DNA of 64,000 bases from Sporothrix humicola (Eukaryota; Ascomycota; Sordariomycetes; Ophiostomatales; Ophiostomataceae): NCBI GenBank assembly GCA_021396245.1, contig WNYE01000135.1, forward strand, positions 1-64,000, read 5' to 3'. The position numbers were made by a program, and so were the translations under genes. The stretch's first letter is position 1; each line of letters opens with the position of its first letter. Below, one piece after another: positions 1 to 10,339 of the stretch. The notes beneath the pieces were generated by a model. It made no database searches, was not told where the DNA came from, and saw nothing but the letters and a program-made list of their open reading frames with translations.

Positions 1-74
<74 letters not shown>
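1..74. repeat. 74-nt poly-C homopolymer at the window edge
   Basis: The first 74 bases are all C, then ordinary mixed sequence begins. This is not a fungal telomere repeat (CCCTAA-type). A homopolymer this long at the very edge is most simply an assembly or library-tailing artefact at a contig end, although a genuine poly-C tract cannot be excluded. Confidence 0.85.
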
Positions 75-2877
75 AGCGAGACACAAGGTGTAGGAATGGT
101 AGAATATCGAGGCTGCGTGGGGTTGGCTTGTTGATATGCATTTCTTTTGTCATGTTTTGTTGTTTCTTGCATCTCCGTCGTTCATTGCATAGCGTCTGCG
201 CCCATAGAGTTGTATTTTCCGAGTCATCGATCTATATCTTGCAAGCACTGCGTAATAATAATAAAAGAAAACTGAAAACCAACACAAATCAAAACAACCA
301 CAACTTACCTCGTATTGGAGATCGCCAGCCTGCATCGGAATATTTTTAGATGATCCCCAGAACCCAGGATGTTCTGTCGGCGGCCGTGGGAGCAGCCGAA
401 CGTTCGAAGTTCGGCCGAAAAAGTAGCTTTCAAAGCGTTTCAAAGCGTCATAGCTTTCGATCTTTCTGTTGACAGCCTGTCACTACTGCTGCACGTGGAA
501 TATCTGATTTCCATGCATTTCGCCCTCCTCAAAAGCACGCCGTCGGATGGATATCCAGGGGAAAGGCGGGCGGACCACGAGCGGAGTGGGCCCCAAACGG
601 TGTCCTAGCCTTGCCGGGTTGCTTGTTAATAGTGTGATGGTGTGCAGTCTGTTGTTTGAAGGTGATTGTGAATGCTGACGACGACGTTTGCTATTCTCTT
701 TTGTGACTCCTTTTGCGACCCTTTTTTCGCTCTTCGCTCGTCGGTCGTCGATGGCCGGAAGTCGCTTCCACTTTGCGCCCAGTTCCTATTTGGGTAACAC
801 AGGAGCTCTTCGCAGCACAGGAAGGAGCTAACATGCGCCCTGTTTGCTGGCGGGCTGGCTGTTCCATGTTAAACGGAAGGTGCAGATGGGCCTTTACATG
901 CTTTGCTCACCATTTGTCAGGAACGACAAATACGGAGTATGTTGAAAGCACCTGTGGGTCACTGTTGCTGGGCAATCGGCCGCCGAGCGCCAATCAGAAG
1001 CGGGCCTGGAACACCAACTCGCTGGATCAACACTTGTTAACAAAGGTGGATTGCGATTGCAGCCCGGATTGCAAAACACCTTTATGCAATGTCTGTCATC
1101 GCTTATTCAGAGAGTCAGAGAAAATACTGAAGAGAAAGCCGGATATTCTAGGCGGGCCCCTATGTACCTTCCTTCTGCAAGTCAGGGGCATTCCTTCCTT
1201 TTTTCTTCCACTATGAATCCCATTTCCTATTTCCTCGCCACTGTCGAGACTATTCGCTCCTTCTTGCTCTGGTTCTCTTTTTGTCTCGAGGAGGGGCGGG
1301 AAGGCGTGCAGGCGTGGTGGGGAGGCTCTTTCCCAATGAGGGGCGCTGAGCTTGGGTCCAAGGCCCGTTTAAAGCGGGGAGCTCTGCACAAGCTTTCCAA
1401 CCTCTGTAAGATACATTGTACAGTCCTTTCGTGGGTGTGGGAGCTCGAATCCTTCATCGTCGTGCATGTCCTGTCTCGCTGTCTATTGGCATTGGCAGAC
1501 GAGCATTGCTTGCCCAGATCAGAGTGCTGACTACCATTGATCCTTCGTATGTCCGATACGGGTGCAGATGCACACCCAGTGTAATTGTGCAAGTCCCTGA
1601 CACGACGCTGCATCATCGAGGGGCTGGCAAATCAGAAATGACAAGCAGACAGCCGCAGCAAAAAAGCTCCTTCCTCCTCCGCCCGGCACCCGATTAGCAC
1701 CGCGGTCCGAACAAGCTCCGGACAGCACCCTGGCAAAATAGGAAAGAGGGTGGCATGGTCTGAGAGTCGCTCTTTCCGTGGTTGGAGATGCAGCGTCATG
1801 AGGTCTAGGCATGCAGCATTATCGTTAAATTCGTGATGGACAGCAGTTCTAGTCAATGCAGCCGCTTACAGCAATTGCAGCCATGGCGTATTATCAGGGC
1901 CCGTATGCATCTCGAGGAGGTCAAGGAGGGGGCAGCAAAGTCTGTGATGGTGTGGTGGGTGACATGGCTTTTCCGCTTTGTTTCTTGTGTTTCGGCTACA
2001 CATATTTCCATATCTTACACGGGCCTTGCCAAGATCTGTAAGTTTTTTTTTTTTTTTTTTTATAAAAAAAAAAGGATTAAAATATCCGTAATTCAGTTAT
2101 ATTTTCAAGGTTGAAGGCAAGGAGGGAGGCAAACGCCGCCCGTTGGGAACGGGCTGGCGGGACTTGGTCCAGCTATGTTTCTTTTCCTGTCACGACGCCT
2201 TCTATAATCGTCGATTCGAACAATGGACGGGCTGATCGGCCTGCGAGACAAGACCAAAAGACGAAAAAATCAAGGGACTCGCGCAAGACTAGAAAAAAGA
2301 AGGAAGTGCCAAGATTCAGAAATGGCTGGCCATTCGTGAGTCTCGCTCTTGCCAGGGACATGTATGTACTGCGTAAGGAACCCCCTCCCGTTGATACGAG
2401 AAAGAAGAAAGAAGCAAGAACGAAGTTCCTACTCTTGACGGACCAAAAGCTCACCGTTGCAAGCAGGCGCCAACAAGGTAGCAGTTACAGGGGTAATGTC
2501 GCCTTTCAAGTGCAAAACCAATGTGCCATGGTGTGAGCGGCCGGCCAAAAGTGGAGGAAACAGCTAGTAGAGCTAGAGGGGCTCTTACAAAGGCCTAATG
2601 CCGCGCAGTGGTGCTGATTTGCTATGCTTTGCAGTTGATTACGACACGCCCAGATGGCGTGCGCTAAACAGGAATCCGCAAGATGTGCTTTGCTCCTTCC
2701 CCCTCAAGCCCCTCCAAACCACGCCGGTCGTAGTTGCCCGCTCGACCACCCGGCCAGCTATGGAACATGGCGTACATGCCCAGTATGGCAAAGTTGGTGC
2801 TGGCGGCCATGCCTGGCCAAGAACAAAAAGCTCCCAAAGCTTTCAAAAAAGCGAAGATCGAGCAGCAGGTCTCGGGG
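75..2877. other. Intergenic DNA, no supported gene
   Basis: No open frame here shows codon bias, domains or plausible splice structure. Small features seen are a near-palindrome at 395-415 (arms GCCGAAC and GTTCGGC around GTTCGAA), one copy of the dispersed motif TACGGAGTA at 931-939, and a poly-T/poly-A stretch near 2045-2073. The last few hundred bases are pyrimidine-rich promoter and leader sequence for the quinone oxidoreductase downstream. Confidence 0.6.
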
Positions 2878-2885
2878 TATATAAC
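2878..2885 (+). promoter_or_regulatory. TATA box of the quinone oxidoreductase gene
   Basis: TATATAAC lies about 170 nt upstream of the start codon at 3052, followed by a C/T-rich leader. Consensus TATA boxes are less common in fungal housekeeping promoters and tend to mark inducible genes, which would suit a stress-responsive quinone reductase. No expression evidence is available here. Confidence 0.5.
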
Positions 2886-3051
2886 ACGCTCCTTCCCTCT
2901 ACCTCTTTGTCCGGTCCGATCTCCTGTTTCTTCTCTTTCTTCCCCATCCGCCTACACTCCTCGTTTGTGAACAGTCTTCTCTCCATATAAACAAACCCGT
3001 CTGCATCTACAACCCCATACCTCTTCCCACAGCCAACCGCATCACATCACA

Positions 3052-3814
3052 ATGGCTCCTAAGGTCGCTATCGTCTTTGTAAGTAGCTCGCGAAACAACC
3101 ACCAACTCCAATGGCTCCTCCACGGAATCCCTGAAGCCAATTCATACTAACAGCTATTTCAAGTACTCCCTCTACGGCCATATCCGCCAGCTGGCGGAGG
3201 CTGAGAAGGCCGGCATTGAGAAGGCTGGCGGCACCGCCGATCTGTACCAGGTCGAGGAGACCCTTCCCCAGGAGGTCCTGACCAAGATGCACGCCCCGGC
3301 CAAGCCCACGGACATCCCCGTCCTGACCGACCCCGCCACCCTCCTCCAGTACGATGCCTTCCTGTTCGGCATCCCCACCCGTTACGGCACTTTCCCCGCC
3401 CAGTGGAAGGTGAGTCAATAAATACTGAACCCCATACACTCTTTGCTATTCTATGACACTTCTAACACACTGTAGACCTTCTGGGACAAGACTGGTGCCA
3501 TCTGGGCGTCCGGTGGCTTCGCCGGCAAGTACGCCGGTGTTTTCGTCAGCAGCGGCACCCTCGGCGGTGGCCAGGAGTCGACTGCCCTCAACTCCATCAG
3601 CACCCTGACCCACCACGGCATCATCTTCGTGCCCCTCGGTTACTCTAACTCCTTCCCCCAGATTGCCCGTCTCGACGAGGTCCACGGTGGCTCGCCCTGG
3701 GGTGCCGGCACTTTCGCCGGCGCCGACGGCAGCCGCCAGCCCACTGCTCTTGAGAAGGAGATTGCCACCATCCAGGGCGAGTCCTTCTACAAGATCGTCG
3801 CCAAGACGGCATGA
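3052..3814 (+). CDS. Flavodoxin-like NAD(P)H:quinone oxidoreductase (WrbA / Pst2 / Alt a 7 family)
   Basis: Three exons, 3052-3078, 3164-3409 and 3476-3814, encode 203 residues, the usual length for the family. Both introns have canonical donors (GTAAGT, GTGAGT) and an ACTAAC or TCTAAC branch site. The N-terminus MAPKVAIVFYSLYGHI is the flavodoxin FMN-phosphate loop. The middle has IPTRYGTFPAQ and FWDKTG, and the C-terminal half has GTLGGGQES and DEVHGGSPWGAGTFAG, all hallmarks of WrbA-type tetrameric flavoproteins. Family members reduce quinones by two electrons in the cytosol, often associated with membrane microdomains (eisosomes in yeast), and protect against oxidative stress. The TGA at 3812 is followed in the same frame by 78 further sense codons ending in a CaaX box (separate entry), so a longer membrane-anchored form may exist. 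Confidence 0.93.
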
Positions 3815-4051
3815 CTGCAAGGTAGTGCCAATGGGGGGCAGCAGGCAGCCCCAGCGGGCCAGGCCAAGCAGGCCTCCGCACCACCCGCTCAGCAGAACGG
3901 CAGCTCATCCGCTGCCGCTCCTGCTGCTGCTGCTGGGTCCGGCGCCGGCGCTGCAAAGCCGGCCGCACCTGCGGCTGCTTCCGCTCCTCAGCAAACGACC
4001 AGCTCCGAAGGTGGTCCGTGTGGACTGCCGTCGAAGTGCTCGGTCCAGTAA
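3815..4051 (+). other. In-frame C-terminal extension with CaaX box downstream of the TGA stop
   Basis: Directly after TGA 3812-3814, in the same frame and with no intron, 78 sense codons run to TAA at 4049-4051. The predicted tail is rich in Ala, Gln, Pro and Ser, like a flexible linker, and ends in CGLPSKCSVQ, whose last four residues (C-S-V-Q) form a farnesylation-type CaaX motif, with a further upstream cysteine that could be palmitoylated. Some fungal Ycp4-like relatives carry comparable low-complexity lipid-anchor tails (general family knowledge). The codon after the stop is CTG, giving UGA-C, a leaky context. The tail could be reached by stop-codon readthrough or alternative splicing, could be a remnant after a recent nonsense mutation, or could signal a base error at 3812-3814. 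Confidence 0.6.
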
Positions 4052-4427
4052 AATGAGAAAACCACAAAAAAAAAGTGAACATAATTACATGAACATCATA
4101 TTATACCATTGAATTCAACCAAGAACATTTAAATTAAAGCAATCGTCTGTTAGCCTTCTTTTGTGACTTGTGTTGTAGAGCATGTCCTCGATACATAGCA
4201 TGTGTAGCGAAGTGATTACACACCGTGTCAGTGTAAGCTGGCGTCAGCGCTAATGCCAGTGGTGTCCCATTGTCGATTCTTGTTTGATCATGCAAAAAAC
4301 GAGTCTTATTCAACTTTTGTGTAATTTATTTGTACATACAACGCATCAAGACCAATTTTGCGTCATTTCATCTCTATATAAAATTCATGCCTTTTTTTCT
4401 TCACTCATTGTTCACCGTCCTGCATCA
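4052..4427. other. 3' intergenic region between convergent genes
   Basis: This 376-nt gap separates the ends of two convergent genes and should hold both 3' UTRs and polyadenylation regions. It is A/T-rich, and I see no gene in it. Confidence 0.6.
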
Positions 4428-5590
4428 TTACAGTCTTCTGAGCACATCCTCAACAACCTCGTCGGTCTTGGCAGTGCCGCCGAGGTCGGGGCTCAGCAGC
4501 TTGCCCTCTGCCAGGTTGGCGTCAACGGCAGCGTAGATCTTGGCAGCGGCAGCCTCCTCGTTGAGGAACTCCAGCATCAGAGCCGTGCTGCGCAGGGTGG
4601 CAATCGGGTTGGCAATGCCCTGGCCCTGGATGTCAGGCGCACTGCCGTGGCAGGGCTCACCAATGGCAAACGACTCGCCGACGTTGGCGCTGGGGACGAG
4701 ACCCAGCGAGCCGACAAGGGCAGCAGCACCGTCGGACAGAATGTCGCCGTACAAGTTGGGGGCGACAATCACATCGTAGTACTCGGGCTGGCGGAACAGC
4801 TTGTACACCATCGAGTCGACAATCTGCTCCTCGACCTTGACGGAGCTGAAGCGGGTGTCGGCCAGAGCAGCGCGGGCCGTCGTGCGGAACAGACCGTCGG
4901 TCTGCGACAGGACGTTGGACTTGTGCGTAATCGTGACCATGGCGTTCGAGTGGATGCTGCTGTTGGCAGCGCCCTCGGCCTCGCGGATCTTCTGGCGGCG
5001 CAGCGCAATCTCGCCGGCCATGGTGGCAATGCGGTGCGACGCAAACTCGGAGATGCGCTTGATAGCCTCAGCGACCTTGCCGCCGCGGCCCGTCTGGTCG
5101 GCAAACGAGCGCTCCTCCTTCACGTACAGATCCTCGGTGTTCTCGCGCACAATGACCATGTCGAGGGGCTTGATGCCCTTCTCGCCGGCCGCCGTCTTCA
5201 CGGGCCGCACGTTGGCGTACAGGTCGAGCTTCTTGCGCAGGGCAACAATGGGCGACGAGTAGCCCTTGACGGCCGTCGTCGGCGAAGACACGGCACCGAA
5301 CAGGGCACCATCGCACTCCTTCTTGAGCGTCTCGACCGTGGCATCGGGCAGGGCGGCGCCCGTCTTCTCAAATGTCTCGAAACCGGCCTGCAGGTCGACA
5401 AATGAGAACTTGAGGCCCAGGCTGGCGGGTAGGGCTTCGAGGATGCGGCGGCCGGCCGGGATGACTTCTCTGCCGATGCCGTCACCGGGGATGAGGCCTG
5501 GAGGACGAAAATGTTAGAATTGGGTCATTTCGCGTAGACCACAAGCTGCAGGGGATGCTCACCGATTCTCAGGGTTCTTCTGGCTGCCAT
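4428..5590 (-). CDS. LYS12: Homoisocitrate dehydrogenase (lysine biosynthesis)
   Basis: Two exons on the minus strand, 5590-5563 and 5497-4428, split by a 65-nt intron with a GTGAG donor, encode 365 residues (yeast Lys12 is of similar size). The N-terminus reads MAARRTLRIGLIPGDGIG, the start of the isocitrate/isopropylmalate dehydrogenase fold. VRENTEDLYVKEE (near residues 126-138) is the variant that separates homoisocitrate dehydrogenase from isopropylmalate dehydrogenase. NLYGDILSDGAA is the metal-binding signature, and GSAPDIQGQGIANP belongs to the NAD-binding region. The enzyme oxidatively decarboxylates homoisocitrate to 2-oxoadipate with NAD+ in the alpha-aminoadipate pathway, usually in mitochondria. 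The basic N-terminus is short for a targeting peptide. The start is fixed by the reading frame across the intron. Confidence 0.95.
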
Positions 5591-7645
5591 GGCTGCGGTT
5601 CAATGGCTCAAAATACTGCGTTGAGTGTTTGTCGTGATCTTCGGACAACTTTTTTTGGTGGCGGCTGTTTTCGGCCCCTCTGATAAATTTTACAGCGTGC
5701 CGCGATCCTCTCAGCCTCTGTACACAGTAGGGCGGAAGGCGGAAGGGACATGCGAAAATGGTGCAGTTTCTGCCAATGGCGGGGTACCTCGCAGCTTCCC
5801 AGGGCGAACCATTTTCGCATTTTCGCCGCCGACTATCGGAAGCACGCTGCTATGACGGGCGAGGAAGGAACAATGAGGCACGCTTTCTTTGGGGCCTCTT
5901 TGCCTTTGCCGCAAAGGTGGGGCCGCCAAATCGCGATTCTAGAAAAAGGAAAGCGCGGCAGCCACTGGCAAGGTCCATGCGGTTGCTCCATTTGGCTCTT
6001 GTTCTTTTTCTATTATTACCCCTATTATTTCTCTTATTAAATACGGGGTAAGATTAGCGCACTTACCACTTCCATCAAGCAATCAACCCCTCTACGACAT
6101 GCGGTGAGGGCATGAGCTCGAGTGATAGGTGGTCTTCTTCGAGTCTCCGAGGCGTGCTCTTCATATCCGGCCTCGTGATGCTGAGTTGCTCTTTCCCAGA
6201 TGGTGAAGAAATAACAACGAATACGGCGTCCAGGGTACTGGGAACGGTCCTGCCAGATCGACCCAAACGGTTGAAACGGTTGGCTGGTATTGCAACAGAA
6301 AGGGGAAGGAGACAGGAGTGCACCTGCAGAGGGCTGCGTCAGGGGTTTTCTTCAGGTTTAATGGGTGAGGGAAGTCGTGTTCCTGGTGGCTCCGCCGCAT
6401 AAACTGCCAAATCACTACGCGGTGGACCGCGAAATTCGAAACGCTGTGTGCATCAGTTGTCAGAAAAGCTTCCTCGACAGGCACTCAAGCTTCCATTTGT
6501 TCTTTTAATCTCTTTTGTTTCTTCTTTTGCCAGGCCCAGGGCCCCGTAAACAAGCTCCTGGGTCCTCTTCTGACAAGCCGGCGTCGCCGCCCTTGCACTT
6601 TCCGTTTCGCCGTTTGATCTTCTTGCCTGTTTTGTTTCCCGTTTTCCACGGTCGTGGTTACCTCTTCGGGAATGCATGCTGCACCGTATGGCATTTTGGT
6701 GTCATTTTGCGCTGATCGTGTCTCTCAATGTGTCTCTCGATCACGCACCTTCCAGTTCTTTCAGGAGCGCACGATTGTCGATACGGGCAACCCCCAGGAA
6801 ACGGTGTGCTGCAGCTCCCCTGAAACAGTGACGATTCTGGCCTGGTCTGGTCTGGCCCTGAGGCCCCAATAATTTTAAAATCGGGGGTGCCACACAATTA
6901 ATTGGCAAAAAGACACCACAAGACAACAGGAGACACCAAATGACACGCCTCGATGGCCCGAGAGGTCCCACTCCAGCGCTTTTCTGCTCTGGCATGTCCC
7001 TTTTTGTGCTGCTGCTTGTCAGACAACATTCTCCAGCCACAGACGCAGAGAGCCGGCCAAAGGAAATCAAAATATTACAGGCGTGGTCATACAGGGTTCG
7101 TGGGACAAGACAAACGGTTGGTGCGAATTGAAAGCTGTGGCCTCATCTCGCAAACTCGGCATCGTGCCTTCCCTCTTTAACTTCACACTCTCATTGTGCC
7201 GTCTTTGTGCTCCTTCCCGTCCTGTTTCTACCCACCGCCTCCTACGTTCTCCTGCATTTCCGCTGCTAGCCAGCATTTTGCCCTCTCTCCTGACGCAGGC
7301 AACGTCCACTGCTATTCGACCAGACAAGCTCCTACAGCTCGTGCCGAGACTCTCCTTTTTTTTCTTCAAGAACCAAACCGAAGCGCAAACGACAAAATCT
7401 ACCGCATCAAACGATCTGCCGCTCATAGCCAAATCTACACGCCGTCTCCTTCCTTGCCCTACGTCGACACCGATCGCGACTTCCCTAACTCAACGACCCC
7501 GACTGCAGCTTCGACGAGCTCCTCCCTGCTCGAGCCAGAAACTTTGATACCCTGCTGCCTTGCGCCGTGGGCGCCTGCCGCCAATTCTAGATCATCCTGA
7601 TCGTTCTTTCCCACCTACCATATTTATAAGCACAACACCGCCAAC
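5591..7645. other. Divergent intergenic region between LYS12 and the low-complexity protein gene
   Basis: About 2 kb with no convincing gene. Near LYS12 it has a 13-bp perfect inverted repeat (separate entry). The last 500 bases before 7646 are C/T-rich, typical of a fungal 5' leader. The predicted small ORFs lack codon bias and recognisable domains. Confidence 0.6.
5750..5820. promoter_or_regulatory. 13-bp perfect inverted repeat in the LYS12 promoter
   Basis: ATGCGAAAATGGT (5750-5762) is repeated exactly in inverse orientation as ACCATTTTCGCAT (5808-5820), 45 nt apart and 160-230 nt upstream of the LYS12 start codon. The right arm is followed by a second partial copy, TTTTCGCC. A paired operator for a dimeric regulator is plausible, but no known factor is matched with confidence. 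Confidence 0.45.
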
Positions 7646-10012
7646 ATGAGCCAAGTCAAGAACCTCCGTGCCATGTTCGAGCAAAAGGGGGACTCGAGCC
7701 CCCCTGATCGTGGCCGGGAAGGTCTTCCCACTACACGTATGTCTACTTCGTTTCTATATCCTCTCCAAAGCTCGCACAACTAACACGATCGCTTCTCAGC
7801 TGCCGACTCTCCTCGACCGCTCTCACGTGTGCGGACAAGCTTTGTCACCGTCGAAAAGGACGGCCGAGTTGGCCTCCAGCGAGATACAAGCAGCGACTCG
7901 ATCCCGACGCTCTCAAGAACGCTTTCCGCCGTTTCCGCCGGGACCGAATCTGATGCTGCCGGCGTGTCAGCTGCACCGCTTTCACCCGCACGGAGCCGGT
8001 CGCCGGTGAAGCTGGATGACGCCAAATCGACGCCCATTGCACAAACTCCCAAACGGCTACCAGCACCCATCCCAGAAGAGTCTGCACCCGTCACACCGAC
8101 AAAGGCAACGTTGCCAGTGTCTCCAGCGAAGCCACCTCAGGAAGCTACGCCGAAACGCCAGCCGCCAGCCGAGGTAACGGTATCTGCACCGACGCCAGAA
8201 CGCAAAGACAAGGAGAAGACTGAAAAGTCGCCGATCAAGACCCTAGACACAAAGGCCATCCAGAGAGACAAATCGCCCACGCCGTCTCCCAGAAAGCTGT
8301 TCGCCAAGCCAGCCAGTAACACGGAAAGCGAGCCGGCAGCTAGCACACCGAAGAAGACGCTGGAAGCCCCTGCATCTGCTCCAGCGGCCAATGGGGCCAA
8401 AAAGGCCAATGATGCTCCCAAGAACGGCACTGCAAGCCAGCCGGCTGCTCCCGCTGCTGCCCGTCCGAACGGCGTCACCAATGGAGCATCCAAGGACGCT
8501 CCTTCAAAGTCTCGGACGACGGCCGCTACCTCTTCCATTCCTCTGCGCCCCAAGGCTGCCGGCACCGGCCCTACTAGCAAGGAATCCCATAAACCGATTG
8601 CAGCAAATGCCGGGAAGAGCGCGCCCAAGGCCATTTCGACAGTCAGGGCCAACGCAAAGCCTTCGGTCAAGTCACCCAGCATTGCCAAAACACCTACCAC
8701 CAAGACACCCACCAGCCCGAACAAGCCTGCAGTCCCCAAAGCTGCCAACACGAAGCCAGCCAGCAAGACGACCGATCGCAAGACGCGCGATACTGCGACC
8801 GAAAAATCCATCACAGCGGCAGCGCCCAAACTGACGGCCGGTAAGGCATCTGGATCTACCACGAAGAAGCCGGCGGCAATCCAAACATTCCCGTCCAACG
8901 GCATTGGCTTTGTCAAGCCCAAGCCCAAGTCGCCCACGCGGCCTGTACATCTGCCGTCCAGCCTGACCACGCACACGGCTTCATCGGCCACCAAGGCTGG
9001 TGTCCCCCGTCAGTCGCTCTCGCGGCAGTCAGGCAACTTTTTGACATTGCACCAGCCGTCGTCATCTTCAGCTGCGGGTGCCGTGCGCTCGCCGAGCCGC
9101 ACCAGCATTTCGTCGACATCTGCGCCAAGGACGCTGCGGCGGCAGAGCTCAAACGTCAGCCGGCCGCGGCCCAGCATCGGCCCTCCGCCCAAGCAGACAG
9201 CCCGCGACCACCCAGTGACCAAGAAGGAGAAGGAGGTGGACGAGGGATTTTTGGCGCGTATGATGCGGCCGACACAAGCCTCGGCGCTCAAGACGGCTGA
9301 CAAGGCACACATTGCGTCGCCGCCACGGAAACAGCCGGTGACGGTGGGCGTGGCGGCTGTGTCGTCTGCACCAAAGGCGGCTAGAAAGAGCGTGGCGCCC
9401 CGCGAAAACCTAGCGGTCACCTCCAAGAAGGACATCCCGAAGCCGACAATCATCGGGAACCCACCCAACCCGTGCATTATGCGGAACCCGAACATTCCCC
9501 TGCCCACGACCGAAAAGGCTGCAGTCGCTGATGAGGCTGTTCAGACCGCCAAGGAGGCAGAGCCAACCCCCGAAGTGGCCGTTCCCGCCGAGGAGGAACC
9601 TGCCGAGCAGGCCGTTAGCGAAGCTTCTGAGGAGCCTGTCGAAGAGGAGACTGTCGAGGAAGAGGCCGTTGAGGAGCCCGTCGACGAGGCGGCCGACGAG
9701 GACGTGCCCGCCATTGTCGAAACTCCGGCCGGGGAGGAGGAGGAGAAGGAAGAGAGCCACATCGAGTCAGTGGTGGAGTCTGTCGAAGAGCCTAAGGAGG
9801 TCGAGGAAGAGGTTATGGATGAGCCCTCGTCAGAGGCGGCCGCCGAGGAGGAGGAGACCAGCATTGCTGAAGAGGCAGCCTCGCCGATTGCTGAGGCAGA
9901 GGCCAGCGAGGAGGAGGCGGACACAGGCGCAGAGGTGGCGCTTGAGGACAGCGATACGTCCGCTGTGGAGGCCAGCGTTGCCGACAGCGATATACCCGAG
10001 GCGGGCCACTGA
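7646..10012 (+). CDS. Conserved low-complexity fungal protein with acidic C-terminus, function unknown
   Basis: Exon 1 (7646-7736) and exon 2 (7800-10012) are joined over a 63-nt intron (GTATGT donor, CTAAC branch site, CAG acceptor), giving 767 residues. The N-terminal ~50 residues (MSQVKNLRAMFEQKGD, SPPDRGR, then SPRPLSRVRTSFVTVEKDG) look like a conserved block known to me from unannotated Pezizomycotina proteins. Residues ~80-490 are rich in Ala, Pro, Ser, Thr and Lys, with many KSP/TPSP-like phosphosites. A second conserved-looking patch, EGFLARMMRPTQAS, lies near residue 511, and NPPNPCIMRNPNIPLPT near 585. The last ~150 residues are strongly acidic (Glu/Asp/Ala repeats). No catalytic domain, signal peptide or membrane segment is seen. 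The basic middle and acidic tail suggest a cytoskeletal, scaffold or nuclear protein, which is inference only. Confidence 0.85.
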
Positions 10013-10339
10013 GCACTGAGCCCGCTGTCGAACATCTAACATTTGACATTTATCTGCACTTGGCTTTACTTCTTGTTTTTACATGGCGCAATATATATCT
10101 CTTGGGCATTTTGATATCTGATTTACTCCGCTTTTGATTCAAACTTTTGTTTTGTTGTTTTGGATTCCCAAGTCCCCTTTTGATTTTTGCTTTATTTGAT
10201 TTCTTTATATACACATTTACCTACGCAATTCCTCAACACAGCAATTATTTACAAACAATTTATGTACAAAGCGACCTTATATATATACATTAAATACTCC
10301 ACCTTACTTCCTGTTGAATTTTCCTTTTCCATTTCCATA
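10013..10339. other. 3' intergenic region between convergent genes
   Basis: 327 A/T-rich bases, probably the two 3' UTRs. There is no gene here. Confidence 0.6.

Noticed and set aside
4284..5405. 373-codon plus-strand open frame
   Set aside because: It is exactly antisense to LYS12; C-ending codon bias of the real gene removes stops from the opposite strand. No domain similarity.
8137..8994. 285-codon minus-strand open frame rich in Gly/Val/Leu
   Set aside because: Antisense to the low-complexity gene; composition is an artefact of its Ala/Pro/Thr-rich codons.
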